Source of the DNA: Actinomycetes bacterium
Lineage (GTDB): Bacteria > Actinomycetota > Coriobacteriia > WRKU01 > WQUG01
Direction: 5' to 3'
NCBI GenBank assembly: GCA_009785855.1
Contig: WQUG01000087.1
Coordinates: 1-19,522 of the forward strand
DNA length: 19,522 nt
Both the position numbers and the translations under genes were made by a program. The notes beneath the pieces were generated by a model that saw only the letters and a list, made by a program, of their open reading frames with translations, was not told the DNA's origin and did not search any database. Every line of letters begins with the position of its first letter. Position 1 is the stretch's first letter. Positions 13,058 through 19,522 of the stretch are shown one piece after another.

Positions 13058-14355
13058 CCGTGGGAGACGACAAGCAGAGCAGTCCGCCAGAGATCCCGCA
13101 GCGGATCTCCTGTTCGTTCTGTGGCAAGGACCAAGGCCAGGTGCACCGTCTGGTGGGCGGGGCCGGAGCCTACATCTGTGACGAATGTCTGACCAGCTGC
13201 AACTCCATACTGGCCGACCTTGACGCAAAGGACTCCGGGACACACGCGCAGGAGAAGAAGTCGCTCCTCGAGCATCTGCCGGCGCCGCGCGAGCTTCACG
13301 CCCGCCTCGACGAGTATGTGGTGGGCCAGGAGCATGCCAAGCGCATCTTGAGCGTGGCGGTCCACAACCACTATCGTCGGGTACTGGCAGACGAGGCCGG
13401 TGACGACGACCCGACCGAGCTCGCCAAGACCAACATCCTGCTCCTCGGGCCGACCGGGACCGGCAAGACCCTGCTCGCCCAGACGCTCGCGCGCGTCCTC
13501 GACGTACCCTTCGCGATCGCGGACGCGACCGTGCTGACAGAGGCGGGCTATGTCGGCGAGGATGTCGAGAACATCCTCCTCAAGCTCGTCAACGCCGCCG
13601 ACGGTGATATCGAGCGCGCCCAGACCGGCATCATCTATGTTGATGAGATCGACAAGATCGCGCGCAAGGCAGAGAACCTCTCGATCACCCGCGATGTCTC
13701 AGGCGAGGGCGTCCAGCAGGCCCTGCTCAAGATCATCGAGGGCACGGTCGCCTCGATGGCGCCCCAGGGCGGGCGCAAGCACCCGGAGCAGCCGCTGCTG
13801 AAGATCGACACGACCAACATCCTCTTCATCTGCGCCGGAGCCTTCGTCGGACTCGACCGGATCATCGGCGAGCGCATCGGACGCAGGGGTGTCGGCTACA
13901 CCAGCGACCTGAGCGCCAACTCCGAGCGCAGCTCCGCGGAGCTTCTGGCCGACGTCCTGCCCGAGGATCTGCAGGCCTTCGGGCTCATCCCGGAGTTCAT
14001 CGGACGCATCCCGGTCATCACCTCGACTGAGGAGCTGAGCGAAGACGACCTCGTCCACATCCTCACCCAGCCCCGCAACGCGCTCGTCAGGCAGTACCAG
14101 CGCCTGTTCGCCCTCGAAGGCGTCAGCCTGTCCTTCGAGCCCGCTGCGCTGAAGGCGATCGCCCATCAGGCGATCTCGCGCGGGACGGGCGCCCGTGGCC
14201 TGCGCTCGATCACCGAGCGTCTGCTGCTCGACATCATGTACGAGCTGCCCAGCGATGACAGCATCGAGTCGGTGACGGTCACAGACGGCGCGGCCTGCGG
14301 CGCTGGCCCCCTCGTGGTCCGCCATAAGTCAAGGCGCAAGAAGGAGAGCGCATGA
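13054..14355 (+). CDS. clpX: ATP-dependent Clp protease ATP-binding subunit ClpX
   Basis: 433 aa. It begins with the ClpX zinc-binding domain (C20, C23, C42, C45), followed by the AAA+ module. That module has Walker A GPTGTGKT at 132-139, pore loop GYVGED, Walker B IIYVDEIDK, the RKH loop (GGRKHPEQ) and sensor/C-terminal small domain to GTGARGLRSI. ClpX unfolds tagged proteins and feeds them to ClpP. The loop that normally bears IGF for docking on ClpP reads VGY here (280-282). Start is GTG 13054 overlapping the clpP stop; a GTG at 13060 is an alternative. Its stop overlaps the ATG of valS (ATGA). Co-translation with clpP suggests matched amounts. Identity is certain. Confidence 0.96.
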   Translation: MTVGDDKQSSPPEIPQRISCSFCGKDQGQVHRLVGGAGAYICDECLTSCNSILADLDAKDSGTHAQEKKSLLEHLPAPRELHARLDEYVVGQEHAKRILSVAVHNHYRRVLADEAGDDDPTELAKTNILLLGPTGTGKTLLAQTLARVLDVPFAIADATVLTEAGYVGEDVENILLKLVNAADGDIERAQTGIIYVDEIDKIARKAENLSITRDVSGEGVQQALLKIIEGTVASMAPQGGRKHPEQPLLKIDTTNILFICAGAFVGLDRIIGERIGRRGVGYTSDLSANSERSSAELLADVLPEDLQAFGLIPEFIGRIPVITSTEELSEDDLVHILTQPRNALVRQYQRLFALEGVSLSFEPAALKAIAHQAISRGTGARGLRSITERLLLDIMYELPSDDSIESVTVTDGAACGAGPLVVRHKSRRKKESA

Positions 14356-17009
14356 GCGAGCTCGCCCCCCAGTTCGACCCGAAACAGATCGAGGGACCTC
14401 TGATCGAGCGCTGGCTCGAAGGCGGCTACTTCTGCGGCGTGCCCGATGCGGGCAAGACGCCCTTTGACATCACGATCCCTCCGCCGAACGTCACCGGCGT
14501 CCTGCACATGGGCCATGCCCTGAACAACACGATCCAGGACGTGCTCATCCGCAAGAACCGTATGGCGGGTCGTCCGACCCGCTGGGTGCTCGGCACCGAC
14601 CATGCCGGTATCGCCACGCAGAACAAGGTCGAGCAGAAGCTTGCCAAAGAGGGGCTTTCGCGCTCCGAGATCGGTCGTGAGGCCTTCACCCGGAAGTGTT
14701 GGGAGTGGCGCGAGCAGTACGGTTCGCGTATCGTCGACCAACTGAAGTCCATGGGCTGCTCCTGTGACTACGGTGACGAGTGGTTCACGATGAACGAGAG
14801 CTATCAGCGCGCGGTGCGTGAGGTCTTCGTCGACTGGTATGATGCGGGTCTCATCTATCGGGGACGCCGGATCATCAACTGGTGCCCGCGCTGCACGACC
14901 GCGCTTTCCGACATCGAGGTCGAGCACGAAGATATCGCGGGACGGCTGCATTATCTGCGCTATCCGCTCCTCACACCGGTGGGGGAGCGCACGCACATCA
15001 CGGTCGCGACGACGCGCCCCGAGACGATACTCGGCGACACCGCGATCGCCGTCAACCCGGGCGACGAGCGCTATACGGAGCTGGTCGGCTCCTTTGCGGT
15101 GCTGCCGCTGGTGGGTCGCAAGCTGGAGCTCATCGCCGATGATTACGTCGATCCGGACTTCGGTACCGGCGCGGTCAAGATGACGCCGGCCCACGACCCC
15201 AACGACTTCGAAGTCGGACAGCGCCATGACCTGGAGCAGATCAACATACTGGACGAGAACGGCGTGATCAACGACCAGGGCGGGAAGTACGCCGGACTGG
15301 ATCGCTCCGAGTGTCGCAAGGTCATCCTGGCTGATCTTGAGGCGGGCGGTTTCGTTGAGAAGATCGAGGAGTATCCGCACGCGGTGGGGCACTGCTACCG
15401 CTGCCACACGCAGATCGAGCCCTATCTCTCCGATCAGTGGTTCGTCGATATGAAACCCCTGGCGGCGCCTGCCCTGTCAGCGGTCCGCGACGGGCGGGTG
15501 AAGTTCCATCCCGAGCGCTGGAGCAACGTCTACTATCACTGGATGGAGAACATCCGCGACTGGTGCATCTCGCGCCAGCTCTGGTGGGGGCATCGCATCC
15601 CGGTCTTCTACTGCGACGCCTGCGGCGGGCAGTTCGCAAGCAAGGACGACCTGAGCGCCTGTCCGGACTGCGGCGCCCCGCTGCGCCAGGACGAGGACGT
15701 GCTCGACACCTGGTTCAGCTCGCAGTTGTGGCCTTTCGCCACGTTCGGCTGGCCACAGGAGAGCGCAGAGCTCGCCTACTGGTATCCCACCTCCGCCCTG
15801 TCGACCGCGCCCGATATCCTCTTCCTCTGGGTCGCGCGCATGATCATGAGCGGGCTGTATTTCATGGACGGCCAGGCGCCGTTTTCCGACGTCATCATCC
15901 ATCCGACCGTCTTCAACAAAGAGGGCAAGCGGATGAGCAAGTCGCTCGGCACCGGGGTCGATCCGCTCGACCTGATGGAGAGCTACGGCGCCGACGGGAT
16001 GCGCTTCGGCCTGATGCTCCAGGTCACCGGCGTCCAGGACCTGAAGTTCTCTGAGGAGAAACTGCTCTCGAGCCGCAACTTCGCGAACAAGATCTGGAAC
16101 GCGGCGCGCTTCGTGCTGATGAACACCGAAGACTACCAGCCGGTCGCGTCCCCGCCCACGCCGACCCATACGGTCGACCGCTGGATCCTCTCGCGTCTGT
16201 ACGGTCTGTCGAGCAGGGTCACCGGCGGCATCGACCGTTTCGAGTTCGGCGAGGTGGCGCGCGAGCTGTATGAGTTCGTTTGGAACGAGTTCTGCGACTG
16301 GTATATCGAGCTGGCGAAGGGTCGTCTGCAGGACAGCGCCGCAGAGCGCGCCGCGGTCCAGCGCATGCTGGTCTTCGTGCTCGATCAGGTCCTGCGCCTG
16401 CTGCATCCGATGATGCCCTTCGTCACCGAGGAGATCTGGGGAAAGCTGCCTCTGGAGCGCGCCCACGAGGCGGAGATGCTGGTGGTAGCCGCCTGGCCGG
16501 ATCCGAGCGTGCTGGCCCGCTATCATGATACGGAGGCGGAGTCCGCAATCGAGACCATCAAGGCGGTCATCAGCGCCCTGCGTACGACGCGCGCGCGCTA
16601 TGGCATCAGCCCGAAGACGGCCCTGAGAGCGGTGGTCCGCACCAGCCTGCCTGAGCAGACGGAGTTCATCACGAGTCGGCGCGCGCTGATCGAAGGGCTG
16701 GCGAACACGAGCTCCCTTGAGGTCGCCACGGTCCTCGACAAGCCGCCGTCCTCGGTCAGCGTGATCGGCGCGGGTCTGGAGGTCTTCATCCCCCTTGAGG
16801 GTCTGGTCGACCTGGACGCCGAGCGCGCGCGCCTGTCGCGTGAGCAGGACAAGCTCGCGACCGAGCTCGAGCGGCTCCAACGCAAACTGGGCAACGAGGG
16901 CTACCTCGGACAGGCGGCGGCGGCGGTCATCGAGAAGGACCGCGCGCGCGCAGAAGAGCTGCAGGAGCTCCTCGCCAAGATCGAGGGGCAGATCGCCGAT
17001 CTCAGCTGA
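14352..17009 (+). CDS. valS: Valyl-tRNA synthetase
   Basis: 885 aa, the usual length of bacterial ValRS. The class I signature HIGH appears as HMGH at 52-55 after PPPNVTGVL, and the KMSKS loop as RMSKS at 527-531 in GKRMSKSLGTGVDP. A zinc-ribbon-like segment CDACGGQF...CPDCG lies before DTWFSSQLWP. The CP1 editing domain (about 200-340, TTRPETILGDTAIAV) hydrolyses mischarged Thr-tRNA. The anticodon-binding helical domain follows, and the last 70 residues form the ValRS coiled coil (ERARLSREQDKLATELERLQ). It charges tRNA-Val. Translation is coupled at both ends: ATGA with clpX and TGATG with folC. No T-box leader was noticed. Confidence 0.97.
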   Translation: MSELAPQFDPKQIEGPLIERWLEGGYFCGVPDAGKTPFDITIPPPNVTGVLHMGHALNNTIQDVLIRKNRMAGRPTRWVLGTDHAGIATQNKVEQKLAKEGLSRSEIGREAFTRKCWEWREQYGSRIVDQLKSMGCSCDYGDEWFTMNESYQRAVREVFVDWYDAGLIYRGRRIINWCPRCTTALSDIEVEHEDIAGRLHYLRYPLLTPVGERTHITVATTRPETILGDTAIAVNPGDERYTELVGSFAVLPLVGRKLELIADDYVDPDFGTGAVKMTPAHDPNDFEVGQRHDLEQINILDENGVINDQGGKYAGLDRSECRKVILADLEAGGFVEKIEEYPHAVGHCYRCHTQIEPYLSDQWFVDMKPLAAPALSAVRDGRVKFHPERWSNVYYHWMENIRDWCISRQLWWGHRIPVFYCDACGGQFASKDDLSACPDCGAPLRQDEDVLDTWFSSQLWPFATFGWPQESAELAYWYPTSALSTAPDILFLWVARMIMSGLYFMDGQAPFSDVIIHPTVFNKEGKRMSKSLGTGVDPLDLMESYGADGMRFGLMLQVTGVQDLKFSEEKLLSSRNFANKIWNAARFVLMNTEDYQPVASPPTPTHTVDRWILSRLYGLSSRVTGGIDRFEFGEVARELYEFVWNEFCDWYIELAKGRLQDSAAERAAVQRMLVFVLDQVLRLLHPMMPFVTEEIWGKLPLERAHEAEMLVVAAWPDPSVLARYHDTEAESAIETIKAVISALRTTRARYGISPKTALRAVVRTSLPEQTEFITSRRALIEGLANTSSLEVATVLDKPPSSVSVIGAGLEVFIPLEGLVDLDAERARLSREQDKLATELERLQRKLGNEGYLGQAAAAVIEKDRARAEELQELLAKIEGQIADLS

Positions 17010-18313
17010 TGGCAGGATCGCGGTCCAGCGGTGCGGATGTCCTCAGCCGCCTGAAGTCGACCAAAGGTTGGGACATCGATCCGAGCCTGGAGGGCGTTCG
17101 TGAGCTCTGTCGCCTGCTCGGCGACCCCCAGCTCAGTTATCCGACGATCCAGATCGCCGGGACCAACGGCAAGTCCTCGGTGACCCGCCTGGTCGCCGCG
17201 CTGCTCAGGACAGCGGGGCTGCGAACGGGGATGTATACGTCTCCGGAGCTGCTCCGTGTCAACGAACGCATCGAGCTCGATGGCGCCTTGATCAGCGACG
17301 CGGAGCTCGCTGCTGCCTTAAGCGAGGTCTTTTCCTGCGCGGATGCCCACGCCCTTGAGCTCACCGAGTTCGAGCTGATGACCGTCGCCTGCTTCGTCGC
17401 CCTGCGCAAGGCCGCCGTCGATGTCGGCGTGCTGGAGGTCGGCCTCGGGGGACGCTGGGACGCGACGAGCGTGGCCACGCCCCAGGTCGCCGTCATCACC
17501 GGCATCGGGCTCGACCACCAGGCGATCCTCGGAGACACGCTTGAGAAGATCGCGGCGGAGAAGGCGGCGATCATCAAGCCCGACGCCCGCGCCGTGGTCC
17601 TGGGTCCGTTGACGGCGGTGACGCCGAGCGTCGAGCGTCTGATCCGCGAGCGCGCCCAGAGCTGCGCGGTACCGGTGGTCGCGGTCCGTCCTCCCTTCAC
17701 GGAGCTCGAAGGACTCAGCTGGGCGGGGCCTGCCTATCAGATCCCCAACATCGCGACCGCGCTTGCCGCCGCCGAGGCCTTCCTGGCAGGGGAGGGAGTG
17801 TCGGGAGGGCCGGGGTCGGAACCCGTACGCGGGAAGCCGGCCGCAGGATCGCCCGACTCCGGCCCCCCCGGCGCTCCCTCCCGCGCGCAGCTCCAGCGGG
17901 TCCTTGATACCGTCTGTTTCCCGGGGCGCTTCGAGCGCATCAGCGACGACCCGCCGGTCATCTGTGACGGCGCTCACAACCCCCAGGCCGCTGCGGTGCT
18001 CGCAGAGACCCTGCACCAGCTCGACCTGCGCCCGATCGTCGCGCTCGGCGTCTTCGCGGACAAGGACTATCGCGGCGTCATCGACGCTTTGGCGCGCGTC
18101 GCGCGCGACTTCATCGCGATCCAGCCGCCCACGCAGCGCGCGCTCCCGGCGTCTGAGCTGGCGACAGAGATCGCCGCGCGCACCGGCCGCGCCCCCCTTG
18201 CGACCCTTGCGAGCTGGGACCTGGACGCACTCTGCGATACGTGCGAGGTAACAGAAGACGAACCCCTCCTGATCACGGGAAGCCTGAGTCTGTATGCTCT
18301 GCTACAATCATAA
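17009..18313 (+). CDS. folC: Bifunctional folylpolyglutamate synthase/dihydrofolate synthase
   Basis: 434 aa. A Mur-ligase-type ATPase: P-loop AGTNGKSSV at 50-58, YTSPELLRVNERI (folate-binding and omega-loop region), GLGGRWDATS, ITGIGLDHQAILG with the metal-ligand His, and DGAHNP starting at residue 320. It adds glutamates to folate, and in many bacteria also joins dihydropteroate to glutamate. ATG 17009 shares its A with the valS stop TGA, so the two are coupled. Residues 261-292 form a Gly/Pro-rich linker (GGPGSEP, SGPPGAPS) encoded by a palindromic DNA element and placed just before the C-terminal domain; the rest of the enzyme is intact. The assignment is secure; whether both activities are present is not shown by sequence. 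Confidence 0.94.
   Translation: MAGSRSSGADVLSRLKSTKGWDIDPSLEGVRELCRLLGDPQLSYPTIQIAGTNGKSSVTRLVAALLRTAGLRTGMYTSPELLRVNERIELDGALISDAELAAALSEVFSCADAHALELTEFELMTVACFVALRKAAVDVGVLEVGLGGRWDATSVATPQVAVITGIGLDHQAILGDTLEKIAAEKAAIIKPDARAVVLGPLTAVTPSVERLIRERAQSCAVPVVAVRPPFTELEGLSWAGPAYQIPNIATALAAAEAFLAGEGVSGGPGSEPVRGKPAAGSPDSGPPGAPSRAQLQRVLDTVCFPGRFERISDDPPVICDGAHNPQAAAVLAETLHQLDLRPIVALGVFADKDYRGVIDALARVARDFIAIQPPTQRALPASELATEIAARTGRAPLATLASWDLDALCDTCEVTEDEPLLITGSLSLYALLQS
17789..17883 (+). repeat. Palindromic element inserted in frame in folC
   Basis: Arms 17789-17819 and 17853-17883 (31 bp each) are complementary at 26 of 31 positions, and most mismatches would be G-T pairs in RNA. The loop carries CCCGTACGCGGG, with the same GTACGCG core as the intergenic palindromes. 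The length of about 95 bp and absence of stops let it pass as a 31-32-residue Gly/Pro linker. Confidence 0.75.
18300..18308 (+). promoter_or_regulatory. Candidate extended -10 promoter for the zinc-ribbon membrane protein
   Basis: TGCTACAAT at the end of folC fits an extended -10 (TGN plus TACAAT). It lies 35 bases before ATG 18344, with a GAGGAAG ribosome site between. No -35 was found; the gene may also be read from the upstream operon. Confidence 0.35.
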
Positions 18314-18343
18314 ACGGATTTCAAGAAGATCTGAGAGGAAGCC

Positions 18344-18970
18344 ATGTCTGATCTCATCGGTCCAGTGATAAAGAGCAGAGCGTTCCAGGATATCTCGTTC
18401 GTTTTCGGGGTCCTGTGCTTCGTCTTCGCCGTGCTGCTGCTGTTCTGGTTGTACCGGGACGCCCGGCGGCGGGGAGCGAACGCTGCGATCTGGACGGGCG
18501 TCGGTGTCTTCGCGGGTATCGTAGCGGGGATCGCCGGTCTGTCGCTTGCCAAGTACGGCTTTGGTCCGGTCGGACTTCTGGCGCTGCTGGCGTTGGCCGT
18601 CGTCATCGTCTTCTACAGCTTCCTGCGACCCGATGACCGTATCACGGATGTGCGTGAACAGCAGATGTCGCTGCTTCTTCTCGAGGCGCAGATCGATCAG
18701 GGGACCTGCCCGACCTGCCGCCATGGGATCGAGCCGACCTTCCTGGTCTGCCCCTTCTGCAATACGACGCTGCGGATCAGTTGCGTGCACTGCGGCAAGC
18801 CGATCAAGCCCGATTGGGTCGTCTGCCCCTACTGCAACTCCAACCAGCATCGTCATCCGGCAGCGACGCCGACGAGTTCGACCTTCGCGCCGGTCGATGA
18901 GTTCAAGGAGCCGGACACCAAGGCCCCGCGCCCGGCCCGCAAGACCACTCGAAAGCGGAGCGCTCGTTAG
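18344..18970 (+). CDS. Membrane protein with double zinc ribbon
   Basis: 208 aa. Three hydrophobic segments (about 16-36, 48-68 and 74-94) are followed by a cytoplasm-type double zinc ribbon. Cysteines are at 122, 125, 136 and 139 for the first ribbon and 147, 150, 161 and 164 for the second (CPTC-CPFC, CVHC-CPYC). The last 40 residues are basic and proline-rich, ending RKTTRKRSAR. Double zinc ribbons often serve as protein- or nucleic-acid-binding modules; the biochemical role of this protein is unknown. Start ATG 18344 follows GAGAGGAAG. It sits between folC and thrS in the same direction, but with 30 and 47 bases of spacing rather than overlap. Family-level description only. Confidence 0.8.
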   Translation: MSDLIGPVIKSRAFQDISFVFGVLCFVFAVLLLFWLYRDARRRGANAAIWTGVGVFAGIVAGIAGLSLAKYGFGPVGLLALLALAVVIVFYSFLRPDDRITDVREQQMSLLLLEAQIDQGTCPTCRHGIEPTFLVCPFCNTTLRISCVHCGKPIKPDWVVCPYCNSNQHRHPAATPTSSTFAPVDEFKEPDTKAPRPARKTTRKRSAR

Positions 18971-19017
18971 AGCGCGCCCCGAGTCAGTCTGAGCATAACT
19001 TCTCAAGGAGTGAACCC

Positions 19018-19522
19018 ATGTGTGAATGCACGCTCTCTGCCGCCGAACAGCAAGCCGTAGAACTTGACACGCTGCGCCACTCGACCGCGCACCTGATGGC
19101 GGCGGCCATCCAGAAGCTCTGGCCGGGTACGCACTTCGGCGTCGGCCCGGCAGTCGAGGACGGCTTCTACTACGACGTGGCCCTGCCCGACGATCACAAG
19201 CTTTCCACCGACGACCTGGAGCGGATCGAAGCGACCATGCGCCAGATCGCGAAGCAGAACCTGCCGCTGACGCGCGCCGAGGTCAGCCGCGCGGAGGCGA
19301 CGGCCCAGTTCACGGAGCAGCCCTTCAAGGAGGAGCTCATCGCCGAGCTTCCCGAAGGCGAGGTCATCTCGACCTATGCGCTGGGCGACTTCTGCGACCT
19401 CTGCCGCGGCCCGCACGTCCGGTACACGAGCAAGCTCAAGCACTTCAAGCTGACCAAGGTCGCCGGCGCCTACTGGCGCGCCGACGCCAGCCGCGAGCAG
19501 CTCCAGCGCATCTACGGCACGG
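19018..19522 (+). CDS. thrS: Threonyl-tRNA synthetase, N-terminal part (runs off window)
   Basis: 168 codons are visible and the frame is open at the window end. The editing domain is clear: LRHSTAHLM with H21 and H25, GVGPAVEDGFYYD, and FCDLCRGPHV with C129 and H133, the residues that in ThrRS remove serine mischarged onto tRNA-Thr. Then HFKLTKVAGAYWRADASREQLQRIYGT leads towards the catalytic core outside the window. Homologues such as the E. coli enzyme carry about 60 residues of TGS domain before the editing domain; here only about 18 residues precede it. Start ATG 19018 has AAGGAG seven bases upstream and no in-frame ATG upstream before the previous gene, so the short N-terminus seems real. 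Confidence 0.93.
   Translation, partial: MCECTLSAAEQQAVELDTLRHSTAHLMAAAIQKLWPGTHFGVGPAVEDGFYYDVALPDDHKLSTDDLERIEATMRQIAKQNLPLTRAEVSRAEATAQFTEQPFKEELIAELPEGEVISTYALGDFCDLCRGPHVRYTSKLKHFKLTKVAGAYWRADASREQLQRIYGT

Noticed and set aside
14166..16880. Long minus-strand frames opposite valS
   Set aside because: They overlap an unmistakable ValRS and arise from codon bias in high-GC DNA.
18971..19017. T-box or other leader before thrS
   Set aside because: Only 47 bases separate the genes, too short for a T-box, and no fitting motif is present.

Overview
The window looks like chromosome of a high-GC Gram-positive anaerobe, most likely an actinobacterium of the class Coriobacteriia. This is inferred from GC-rich codon use, an LPQTG sortase-anchored surface protein, the order tig-clpP-clpX-valS-folC with a single clpP, a CCA-encoding tRNA-Leu, and abundant intergenic GC-rich palindromes. 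No rRNA, CRISPR array, transposase or prophage gene was seen. The taxonomic call is an inference, not a search result.

Left part (1-2818): the 3' end of a sortase-anchored surface protein is followed by two toxin-antitoxin modules placed back to back. One is a type IV AbiEi/AbiEii pair on the minus strand. The other is a Phd/YefM antitoxin with a PIN-domain toxin on the plus strand. They share a 116-bp divergent promoter region with repeated TACTAT boxes. This block is visibly more AT-rich than the housekeeping genes to the right, consistent with acquisition as an accessory block.

Middle part (2815-10954): single genes on alternating strands. These are a half-size ABC exporter (minus), ferritin (plus), a zinc-ribbon acyltransferase (minus), tRNA-Leu(UAG) (minus) and an orphan PD-(D/E)XK/DUF559-like nuclease protein (minus). 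A plus-strand operon follows: PadR regulator, DUF1048 protein, DrrA-type ATPase and ABC-2 permease. The spaces between them carry most of the unusual DNA. There is a four-copy tandem array of about 40-bp palindromes with a CGCGTACGCG core, with a fifth copy nested in a 156-bp inverted repeat downstream of the permease. There is also an inverted-repeat/hairpin region before the PadR promoter, and a 128-nt stretch without a single T between that promoter and padR.

Right part (10955-19522): a co-directional housekeeping run, tig, clpP, clpX, valS, folC, a double-zinc-ribbon membrane protein and the start of thrS. Stop and start codons overlap from clpP through folC. Trigger factor and the ClpXP protease act in protein folding and turnover; ValRS and ThrRS charge tRNAs; FolC makes folylpolyglutamates. 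Oddities here are a Lys/Ala/Pro repeat tail on trigger factor, a VGY in place of IGF in the ClpX loop that docks ClpP, a palindromic element sitting in frame inside folC, and a ThrRS that appears to lack the TGS domain.

The strongest candidates for something undescribed are the palindrome family (including the in-frame folC insertion), the U-free padR leader, and the structured region 7987-8273. No complete novel multi-gene system is evident.
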